From NCBI GenBank assembly GCA_017999215.1, contig JAGOBQ010000133.1, positions 1 to 9,196 on the forward strand: 9,196 bases of DNA, in the 5' to 3' direction. The stretch comes from Thermoanaerobaculia bacterium. GTDB lineage: Bacteria > Acidobacteriota > Thermoanaerobaculia > UBA5066. This document shows positions 1 to 5,669 of this stretch, in pieces (position 1 is the stretch's first letter; every line of letters starts with the position of its first letter). The notes under the pieces are model-generated. The model made no database searches, was not told where the DNA came from, and worked only from the letters and a program-made list of their open reading frames with translations. The position numbers were made by a program, and so were the translations under genes.

Positions 1-197
1 TACCTCTGTCGGCCGAGCGTGCTCAACGCCCGAAGGCATCGAAGCGGCGATCACCTCGCGCTGGGTCATCGTCCGCAAGGTCCGCGCCGAGTGCTCAACG
101 CCCGAAGGCATCGAAGCGGCGATCACCAGCGCGTAGAGCGTGAGCTTGCCGTTGAGCACGAGTGCTCAACGCCCGAAGGCATCGAAGCGGCGATCAC
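1..197 (-). CRISPR. Edge of a CRISPR array: three 36-nt repeats, array continues to the left
   Basis: Three identical 36-nt repeats lie at 19-54, 91-126 and 162-197. On the plus strand each begins GTGCTCAACGCC and ends GCGGCGATCAC. Spacers are 55-90 (36 nt) and 127-161 (35 nt). Positions 1-18 look like part of another spacer, so the array probably continues beyond the window. I assign the minus strand by inference. In that sense the repeat folds into GCC-UUCG-GGC, a stable cUUCGg tetraloop hairpin, and ends GTTGAGCAC, similar in placement to the 8-nt 5' handle left by Cas6. This also puts a leader between cas2 and the first repeat. On this reading, repeat 162-197 is leader-proximal. Repeat identity is certain; direction is not. 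Confidence 0.97.
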
Positions 198-385
198 TCC
201 TCCCAGTAGAAAACGGTGCCACAGAGTGACTTGCGGGGCTAGCATCACGCACCGGCATTCGAAGGGCGTCATTTTTCTCCGAGTCGATGGCTCTGATCTC
301 GGAAGCTGCCTCATGTCAGATGATTAGGGCCGTTCAAGCATCGATTTGGTTTTCAAAGGACTGAAAGCCGCAGAGGGCAGGTCAG
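198..385 (-). promoter_or_regulatory. Probable CRISPR leader between cas2 and the array
   Basis: This 188-nt stretch between the cas2 stop and the nearest repeat has no convincing gene. It is visibly less GC-rich than its surroundings, with A/T tracts around 271-277 and 344-357. Its position at the array end next to cas2 is typical for a leader, which would carry the array promoter and the Cas1-Cas2 docking sequence. I see no promoter with convincing -35 and -10 boxes at normal spacing on the minus strand. A degenerate repeat-like segment lies at 242-272. If the array actually runs on the plus strand, this would instead be the trailer. Confidence 0.6.
242..272 (-). repeat. Degenerate CRISPR-repeat-like segment inside the leader
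   Basis: On the plus strand this segment can be aligned along nearly the whole 36-nt repeat in the same order: GC-TCA-CGC-CCG, then GGCAT-CGAAG-GGCG-TCA. It needs several single-base insertions or deletions. The best part is GGCATTCGAAGGGCGTCAT (254-272) against GGCATCGAAGCGGCGATCAC of the true repeat. It lies 44 nt from the last perfect repeat, somewhat more than a spacer length. It could be a decayed repeat, a leader anchor element or chance. Confidence 0.35.
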
Positions 386-733
386 TTAGCCGCGGTCGGG
401 GCGGTGACGTCGAGCGCGGCTGGGTGGTGCTTGACTACCGTCAAGGACGAGGAAAGCCGGCGGCGCCTCGTCCCATCCTTCGACGTGATTCCGCGAGACG
501 ACCTTCCCCGCGCAGGTCGGGCAGAGGTCCACGATGAGGAGGCTATCCTCCGTGTCGAGAATCCTCTCGAGGCGCCAGCGGAGCTCGGCGGTGGTCCGAT
601 CATCCAGGAAGCAGCGGAAGACCGAGTACTGGACCGGCGTCCCGAAGCCCTTGATCAGCTTGTGTAGGTGTCGGTATCGCGCCGCGTCTCGGACGTCGTA
701 GCAGACGAGCCGCCAGCGTTTGTCGTCGTGCAT
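386..733 (-). CDS. cas2: Cas2, CRISPR adaptation subunit
   Basis: A 115-residue protein with the Cas2 ferredoxin-like fold signature. The first strand WRLVCYDVRD carries the conserved Asp13. A helix follows (RYRHLHKLIKGFGTPVQYSVFRCFL), then the second half (LRWRLERILDTEDSLLIVDLCPTC). Cas2 dimerises and bridges two Cas1 dimers in the spacer-integration complex. The ATG at 733 lies 8 nt after the cas4-cas1 stop, and residues upstream of it in the same frame do not resemble Cas2. The last ~15 residues form an Arg/Pro-rich tail beyond the usual ~90-100 residue core. It is the last gene of the operon and faces the leader. The family call is firm. Whether the tail matters is unknown. Confidence 0.96.
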   Translation of the reverse strand: MHDDKRWRLVCYDVRDAARYRHLHKLIKGFGTPVQYSVFRCFLDDRTTAELRWRLERILDTEDSLLIVDLCPTCAGKVVSRNHVEGWDEAPPAFLVLDGSQAPPSRARRHRPDRG

Positions 734-741
734 TGAGGCTC

Positions 742-2406
742 TCAGCGGATTCGAACTCTCGCGAAGAGGTGGATCTCGTCGGTCCACTCCTTCTCGAGGA
801 GCCGGGCTTCGAGCTCCATCATCCTCCCGTAGTCGATGGGCCCTCCGATCGCAGGGTGGTTCCACTCGTCGCGCTTCCGCCTCTCTATGAGCTGCACCAT
901 CTTCTTCCTGCCATCCGCGGCGAGCCAGATGGCGGACCCGCGTTCTTCGAAATCCGCGTCGGCGTCGAACGTGAGGCGGTTCAAAGCGCCGATGAGTGCC
1001 ATGTCCACGATGAGAACCCTGAAGATCTCCATCAGGTCGAGGACGAGAGTGTGCGCTGCGGACCGGGGCCGATGGTAGAAGCCGACTCCAGGGTGCAGGC
1101 CGGCAGCCAGGATGTTCCCCAGGCACTCGCGGTAGAGGAGACCGTACCCGAAGTTCAGAAGTGCGTTGAATCGATCACGGCTCGGATGTCGGTTTCGGCC
1201 ATCAAACCCGAGCCGCGGGTCGAGATCCTCACGGAGGAGTGCGCCAAGAGCCCCGAAATAGCCAGCAGCCGCTTCGCCCTCGCGCCCCAGGAGCGTCTCC
1301 ACGTCCTCCGCCCTGTGAATGGCGGGAAGCGGCGCCCGGACCCGGCGAATCGCCGCCTCCGTCGACTCCGGCCTCTCTCCACCGCGGGTGGCGCGAAGGA
1401 GGAATCGAAGCTGTGCTTCGACCTTGGCTGCTACGAGCCGGCGCGCGAGGTCGAGACGGCGTTGGTTGTCTGAGAGCGCCTCGAACTGGCGGAGGTGGCG
1501 CTGAGCTCCCGTACTCGACGTCGAGAGGGCGCCCGTAACGAACCCACCGCCGGAGATCCAGTGGACGGAAACGTCTTCTTCCGCACAGAGACGCAACGCC
1601 TGCGTGGAAATCTGTGCGTTTCCGTGGACGACGACCGCGCCAACGGAATGAATCGGTTGCCGATGTGTTGGGCCGTCCACGGGCTTCACGGCGAGCTCGT
1701 TCCCCCATCGTCCGACGTGTGCCCCCTGCTCGAAGACGTGGAGCGTCATTCTGTCCCGGTGAGGTGGCAGAATCCGAACTCGCCGTGGCTCGGGCTGTTC
1801 GTCCGTCGCTCCGACGGTGGGAAGGCACACTGGGGCGAGCGAGCAACGAGGGCAGAGGCGTTCGTTCGGGGTCACGGGCGGCCTTTCGACTGAGGCCCGG
1901 AGCTCGTTTGCCCGGCGCACCGCCTCGCCTACCTCTTCGCGCAAAGTGGCGTCCACGGGAACGCGAATGCTCTTGTGGTCGGCGAGATAGCGAACCCGGC
2001 CCTCCGACACCGGAATGCCGAAGGCCTCCTCGAGGATCATGGCGTAGGCGCCCACCTGCAGTCGGTCGGTTCCCCAGGCCGCTTCCGGACCTTCCCCCGG
2101 CGCGGACTTGCCCTTCTTCGTCTCGATGGGAATCAGGTCTCCGCCCGTCCGGCGAAGCGCGTCGAGCCGACCCTTCAAGCCAAGGACGGGAGCTTCCAGC
2201 GTGAAGGAACTGACCTCCCCGTCGTCGAGCTCCTCGTGAACCCTCCTGCCATCGAAGACGGCGCCGTCGGCGACCCGTATCTCTTCGACCTCCTCGAGGT
2301 AGAAGAGCCGTTCGCAGTAGGCGAGGGCATGAATGGATGCGACCCGCAGCAGCGTTTGTTCCGTCAGGGGAGCCTCCCTTCGGGGGCGCGCGGCGTCCAG
2401 GTCCAC
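742..2406 (-). CDS. cas4-cas1: Cas4-Cas1 fusion: adaptation nuclease and integrase in one chain
   Basis: This is a fused protein of about 541-554 residues (numbers here count from the CTG at 2367). The Cas4 part (~1-185) has the RecB-type nuclease residues His44, Asp69, Glu82-Thr-Lys84 and a QxxxY box (104-108). Its four iron-sulfur cysteines are Cys18, Cys172, Cys175 and Cys181. Cas4 trims prespacers and enforces the PAM. The Cas1 part (~200-541) starts TLHVFEQGAHVGR and carries the metal ligands Glu363 (GREGEAA), His432 (GVGFYH) and Asp444/Glu447 (DLMEIFR). Such fusions are typical of MYXAN and I-G (I-U) loci. No ATG exists before the first cysteine. I mark the GTG at 2406, which overlaps cas5 by 43 nt. 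A CTG at 2367 with a much better ribosome site is a serious alternative. Catalytic residues are all present, so it should be active. Confidence 0.95.
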   Translation of the reverse strand: MDLDAARPRREAPLTEQTLLRVASIHALAYCERLFYLEEVEEIRVADGAVFDGRRVHEELDDGEVSSFTLEAPVLGLKGRLDALRRTGGDLIPIETKKGKSAPGEGPEAAWGTDRLQVGAYAMILEEAFGIPVSEGRVRYLADHKSIRVPVDATLREEVGEAVRRANELRASVERPPVTPNERLCPRCSLAPVCLPTVGATDEQPEPRRVRILPPHRDRMTLHVFEQGAHVGRWGNELAVKPVDGPTHRQPIHSVGAVVVHGNAQISTQALRLCAEEDVSVHWISGGGFVTGALSTSSTGAQRHLRQFEALSDNQRRLDLARRLVAAKVEAQLRFLLRATRGGERPESTEAAIRRVRAPLPAIHRAEDVETLLGREGEAAAGYFGALGALLREDLDPRLGFDGRNRHPSRDRFNALLNFGYGLLYRECLGNILAAGLHPGVGFYHRPRSAAHTLVLDLMEIFRVLIVDMALIGALNRLTFDADADFEERGSAIWLAADGRKKMVQLIERRKRDEWNHPAIGGPIDYGRMMELEARLLEKEWTDEIHLFARVRIR

Positions 2407-3071
2407 GCAGCCTCTGGCGGCTCCGGAGCAGGCTCCACGCCGAGTCCGAAGACGCCGCTGCCTGTTCGGCTGCTCTCCTCGCGGTCGATCCCGATGGTCA
2501 GCCGGCAGGTGACCGAGCCCGGCTGGTCGTCCGGGCCGAGGCGGCAGTACCAGCGGCAAGGGACGGGAAGATCGAGAACGTCGATCGAGTCGAAGAGCAG
2601 GTTGTTGTCACCGGCGAACGGCAGGCCGTACCGAGGCCAGCCGCCGCCACCCGCGAGGCCCCGGTGGACCCGATCCGGGAGGGCGGGGTCGTCCGACTCG
2701 ACGCCAATGACCACGTCGAGGTCGGACAGGTATTCCCGCCGCACGGGAGCGATCCAGTACTTCGCACCCTTGGTCCGTGGACGGAGCTCCTTTCCCGAGT
2801 TTCCGACGGGATAGGAGTGAAGCTGCTGATAGAGCGAGAAGAGCCCGGACCGCGTCACCTCCCCGATGGCGATCCGGAGGGCGGGCAAGCCCTCACGGAC
2901 TGGCGTGACGGGCCGGTCGAGTGGCCCCCGGCTGTCGTACCCGGCGAGGTTGAGGACGAGGCCCCAGGCTGCGGAGGGTGGGATGACCGGAGCCGTTGCC
3001 CGGAAGACGCCGGCCTGGAGCGAGCGGAACGCCGCGAACGGCGCCCGCGCGCGCAACCACATGCGCTCCAT
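2364..3071 (-). CDS. cas5: Cas5, DevS/Cmx5-like Cascade subunit
   Basis: A 235-residue protein with the Cas5 hallmark N-terminus (WLRARAPFAAFR, 5-16), then the family segment PPSAAWGLVLNLAG (31-44). A later stretch, RYGLPFAGDNNLLFDSIDVL (147-166), is also typical of this lineage. Cas5 caps the 5' handle of the crRNA and anchors Cas8 in Cascade. In the MYXAN group the homologue is DevS, which in Myxococcus xanthus also affects development. The start at 3071 lies 4 nt after the cas7 TAG. Met4 (3062) is an alternative start, and neither has a strong Shine-Dalgarno, so translation is probably coupled to cas7. The stop overlaps the probable start region of cas4-cas1. Confidence 0.92.
   Translation of the reverse strand: MERMWLRARAPFAAFRSLQAGVFRATAPVIPPSAAWGLVLNLAGYDSRGPLDRPVTPVREGLPALRIAIGEVTRSGLFSLYQQLHSYPVGNSGKELRPRTKGAKYWIAPVRREYLSDLDVVIGVESDDPALPDRVHRGLAGGGGWPRYGLPFAGDNNLLFDSIDVLDLPVPCRWYCRLGPDDQPGSVTCRLTIGIDREESSRTGSGVFGLGVEPAPEPPEAAWTWTPRAPEGRLP
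2373..2380 (-). promoter_or_regulatory. Shine-Dalgarno AAGGGAGG five bases before a CTG start of cas4-cas1
   Basis: On the minus strand AAGGGAGG is followed by 5 nt and then CTG (2367-2365). The last two bases of that CTG are the first two of the cas5 TGA stop, giving CTGA. The frame is cas4-cas1. The layout mirrors the ATGA overlap of cas6 and cas3 in this operon, which favours coupled initiation at a CTG codon. The competing GTG at 2406 has only a short GAGG upstream. Confidence 0.5.
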
Positions 3072-3075
3072 CGCG

Positions 3076-3978
3076 CTACGCCGGGAGAGCTTCCTCGACG
3101 ACTTTCGCGAGGAGCTCCTGAGGGCTTTCGAAGAGCTTCACGCCCATGGCCTCGAACCGTTCTCGCTCGGGCTTATCCATGCGGCGGACGAGCTCGCCTC
3201 CGAGCCTGAACTCGGAGGCCGGCAGGTCATCCTTCTTGATCCGCGAGAGGTCGGCGAAGGTCCCGTCCTCGGCGAAGCCATAGGTGTTGAAGCCGGCCAC
3301 CAAGGACGGCGTCAACCGAAGGACGATGCTGCGCGGCGCCATCTCGTAGTAGGAGCGCGCGTGCCCGCCGGCGACGTTCGAGAGCTGCGCGAGCGCCCGC
3401 AGAAGGGCGCGCGTCCACGCAGGTCCGTCACCCAGCCTGCAATCGCCCAGCGCCAGCGCGAACGGGAACTGGTAGGAGGTGAATGTCACCTCGCGGTGAA
3501 TGAGGGCCGAGCTGTCGGCGTTCTTCCAGGGGCTCTTGCCGGCGTTCAGCGGCGACTGGTGGAACGTGGCATCAAACCGGTATGGAGTGAGCGCGACAGC
3601 GAGATTGAGCCGCAGGACGCTGTCCCGCTTGGCAGGGAGCGACTTGTGCTTCGCTATGGCGTCCTTGTCGGCCACCATAAACCCGAAGAGGAAGTCGTCG
3701 GCGTACTTCGCCGCGCTCGGGAACTCCTTGAACTCGACGGCCAGCTGGTCTTCCTGGTGGAGCCGGCTCCGGTTCATCGGGAGCCCGTCGCCCGCGAGGA
3801 TCTCGCGGAGCGCGTTCCGGATCGCCTCCGGGCTGACGACGGCGTAGTCCTGCCCGCGACGGTGGATCTTCTGGATGATCGTCCTGTTGAGTTCACTCTC
3901 ACCCCGGTAGTTGGAGCTCGGCGCTTCGTGCGTGAGGACGGTCGCGAAGAGATTCAGCGAGGGCTCGGTTTCCTTCAT
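3076..3978 (-). CDS. cas7: Cas7, DevR/Cst2-family Cascade backbone
   Basis: A 300-residue protein of the Cst2/DevR group of Cas7. It begins with LNLFATVLTHEAPSSNYRGE, as these proteins usually do. It also has SPEAIRNALRE (49-59), a central HREVTFTSYQFPFALALG region (161-178) and the conserved block NVAGGHARSYYEMAP (201-215). Several copies of Cas7 polymerise along the crRNA spacer and hold it for target pairing. The ATG at 3978 is well supported: minus-strand AAGGAGA sits 4 nt before it, the best ribosome site among the canonical cas starts. This is reasonable for the subunit needed in most copies. It follows cas8 by 30 nt, the widest gap in the operon. The family call is firm; the RNA-binding residues were not mapped. 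Confidence 0.95.
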   Translation of the reverse strand: MKETEPSLNLFATVLTHEAPSSNYRGESELNRTIIQKIHRRGQDYAVVSPEAIRNALREILAGDGLPMNRSRLHQEDQLAVEFKEFPSAAKYADDFLFGFMVADKDAIAKHKSLPAKRDSVLRLNLAVALTPYRFDATFHQSPLNAGKSPWKNADSSALIHREVTFTSYQFPFALALGDCRLGDGPAWTRALLRALAQLSNVAGGHARSYYEMAPRSIVLRLTPSLVAGFNTYGFAEDGTFADLSRIKKDDLPASEFRLGGELVRRMDKPERERFEAMGVKLFESPQELLAKVVEEALPA

Positions 3979-4008
3979 GGGGTCTCCTTCTTCTTGGCGG
4001 GTGCTGCT

Positions 4009-4362
4009 TCAGGCCCGGGCGGAGAGGGCGAGGAGGAGCAGAGTGCGGACTTCGTCCGGACGCTCCTTCAGCGCCCGCGCGAGGACGAGGTAGTCCGCCT
4101 GGGGCAGGCGCTGGGGCACGGAGCAGATCGCGGAGGCAACGTAGTCAACGAAGTCCGTCGGCGCGGTTCGCGACCGGACGGCCAGGAACGCCTCGGTTAC
4201 GATCTTCGACTTCTTCTCGTCGTATTCGGACCGGCGAGCGTCCTCCTCCTTCACCTGCTCCCACTTGAGGCCGTACTTCGCCTCGAGCTTCCGGTAGACG
4301 TAGCTCTCGGCGAGGCGGTAGACGATCGGCTCGAGCGCCGGTCCTTCGGTTGGGGCGTTCAT
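4009..4362 (-). CDS. cas11: Candidate Cas11 small subunit from an internal start in cas8
   Basis: The frame is the same as cas8. The ATG at 4362 encodes Met435 of Cas8 and would give a 117-residue, largely alpha-helical, charged protein (MNAPTEGPALEPIVYRLAES...). Immediately upstream the minus strand reads GAGGAGGAACG and then ATG, a near-perfect Shine-Dalgarno at 4-7 nt. In types I-B, I-C and I-D the small subunit Cas11 is known to be translated from an internal site near the 3' end of cas8. It lines the Cascade belly and stabilises the non-target strand. The locus has no separate small-subunit gene, and the length is right for Cas11. The ribosome site is seen directly; the protein and its role are inferred. 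Confidence 0.72.
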   Translation of the reverse strand: MNAPTEGPALEPIVYRLAESYVYRKLEAKYGLKWEQVKEEDARRSEYDEKKSKIVTEAFLAVRSRTAPTDFVDYVASAICSVPQRLPQADYLVLARALKERPDEVRTLLLLALSARA

Positions 4363-5664
4363 CGTTCCTCCTCGATCGAAGTTGTCGAATGAAACCCTGC
4401 AATCGTGCTGGAAGTAGGACGATCCGATGGTCTGCTTCTGCGGCCGGGTTCGGACCACGGCATCGAACCCATCGAACCAGGGACGGCCCTCGACGAGGTT
4501 CAGTAGGCATTGCCGCCGGAAGAGCGGATCCCAGAGCCCGTCGTGCAGCTGGGCGTAGCGGTCGATCATCGCCGGCTCGGGAGAGATCCTCCCGGTGGCC
4601 CGGATCCGGACGTTGTTCCCGTCCTTCTCGACGTGAAAGACGTCCATCCCGACCAGGAGGTCCGCGACCGTCGAAGCGCCTTGCCTTGTCGCGAGCCTGG
4701 CCTGGAGCCGCGTGAATGTGGCGAGCGCCCCCTCGCCGGCAAGGTCGACGACGGCCCCGCGCGGACGAAAGCCGAGGCTGGCGGTGTCGCGGTCGCGCAT
4801 TGCCGGCCCGCTCTCGGCGCAGAACGTGTCGAGAGATCGGATGTCTGGCGCCGCGATGGCCCATCCGGCGTTCTCACGGTTCCCGTCACCGTCGACGATC
4901 GACGGGATGTAGATCTGGGCGACGGCCGGCCAGAAGACGAGGAGGAAGCGGAGTCGGGCCGAATCGCGAAAGGGGACCTGCTCGGCGGTCAGCTGCTGGG
5001 CTCCGAGGTAGTACGTACTCGGCAGGTCGACGGGATACGGGTCTGTCCTGCGCAACGCATCCCAGAGGGTCTCGGCCTCACTCACCGGGCGCCCCTCGGC
5101 ACGCTCCTCGTACGGTCGGCGCGTCGCCGGTACTCCCCTGAAGACCTCCTTGAGCATGTCCCGCCAGAGCTTCACCCACAGACCGGACTCTTTGTCCGCC
5201 GTCGGGTCGGTGTCGAGAAGGAACGCCGCTCGCGGAACGACCTGAGGGTATATGTAGACCGTCCGGGTTTTCGATCTCCTCGTCCTAGGGTCGACCGAGG
5301 TCTCAGTCTCCTCGCGAAGTGGCGGCACCACTTCCTTGGCCTTGTTCTTCCAGGTCGAGGAGCTCCGGACCTCCTCCTCTGAGGCGTCGTAGAACTCATC
5401 GAGGAGCCTCTGGAGGCCGTCGTGATCGAAACGGAAGCTCGCTCCCGCCTCGTCGATGCTCTCCAGCCTCGCGATTCCCTTCTGGGGGGCTGCGGCGCGC
5501 CCGAGCCAGCGGACCAGCATGACAAGTCCAGCCAGGCCCGCACGGTGCTGTGCGCTTGGGAGGTCGATGAGTCGGTAGTCGAGAACGAGTTCCTCGTTCT
5601 CTTCCGGAGCTGCCTTTCCCTTTCGCTTCCTGGCGCTCTTCCCGAGAGCGGGTTCTCTTGCCAT
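4009..5664 (-). CDS. cas8: Cas8 large subunit, MYXAN/Cmx8-like
   Basis: A 551-residue protein in the large-subunit position between cas3 and cas7. After a Lys/Arg-rich N-terminus it has DYRLIDLPSAQHRAGLAGL (29-47), which I recognise as the opening of Cmx8-type Cas8 proteins. Cas8 recognises the PAM, starts R-loop formation and recruits Cas3. I see no cysteine cluster for a zinc finger. The start at 5664 is 5 nt after the cas3 stop, with AAAGGA nine bases upstream. The last ~117 residues are predicted to be helical and follow a strong internal ribosome site at 4362, so the gene probably also makes Cas11. It could instead be classed with the Csx13/DevT branch. Cas8 families diverge quickly, so the subfamily call is less sure than the role. 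Confidence 0.87.
   Translation of the reverse strand: MAREPALGKSARKRKGKAAPEENEELVLDYRLIDLPSAQHRAGLAGLVMLVRWLGRAAAPQKGIARLESIDEAGASFRFDHDGLQRLLDEFYDASEEEVRSSSTWKNKAKEVVPPLREETETSVDPRTRRSKTRTVYIYPQVVPRAAFLLDTDPTADKESGLWVKLWRDMLKEVFRGVPATRRPYEERAEGRPVSEAETLWDALRRTDPYPVDLPSTYYLGAQQLTAEQVPFRDSARLRFLLVFWPAVAQIYIPSIVDGDGNRENAGWAIAAPDIRSLDTFCAESGPAMRDRDTASLGFRPRGAVVDLAGEGALATFTRLQARLATRQGASTVADLLVGMDVFHVEKDGNNVRIRATGRISPEPAMIDRYAQLHDGLWDPLFRRQCLLNLVEGRPWFDGFDAVVRTRPQKQTIGSSYFQHDCRVSFDNFDRGGTMNAPTEGPALEPIVYRLAESYVYRKLEAKYGLKWEQVKEEDARRSEYDEKKSKIVTEAFLAVRSRTAPTDFVDYVASAICSVPQRLPQADYLVLARALKERPDEVRTLLLLALSARA
4367..4373 (-). promoter_or_regulatory. Internal Shine-Dalgarno GAGGAGG within cas8
   Basis: Minus-strand GAGGAGG lies 4 nt before an in-frame ATG (4362-4360). 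It falls in codons for Arg-Gly-Gly (NFDRGGTMN), where a ribosome site is not needed for the full-length protein. It is one of the two best matches to the anti-Shine-Dalgarno in the locus. It most simply serves internal translation of Cas11. Confidence 0.7.
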
Positions 5665-5669
5665 CAGCT

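Noticed and set aside
19..327. A 102-codon plus-strand frame across the repeats
   Set aside because: It is the translation of the CRISPR repeats and leader; the repeated peptide is only the repeat read in frame.
198..385. A defined sigma-70 type promoter in the leader
   Set aside because: TTGAAA, TTGAAC and TAATCA elements are visible on the minus strand, but none pair at a normal 16-18 nt spacing.
734..1126. Upstream extension of the cas2 frame
   Set aside because: It overlaps the Cas1 C-terminus in another phase; Cas2 homology starts at the ATG at 733.
2407..2559. Upstream extension of the cas4-cas1 frame to an ATG at 2559
   Set aside because: It lies wholly within cas5 and encodes an Arg/Pro-rich stretch unlike any Cas4 N-terminus.
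2866..4392. A 508-codon open frame on the plus strand
   Set aside because: Antisense shadow of cas5, cas7 and cas8; no motif, and the minus-strand genes account for the sequence.
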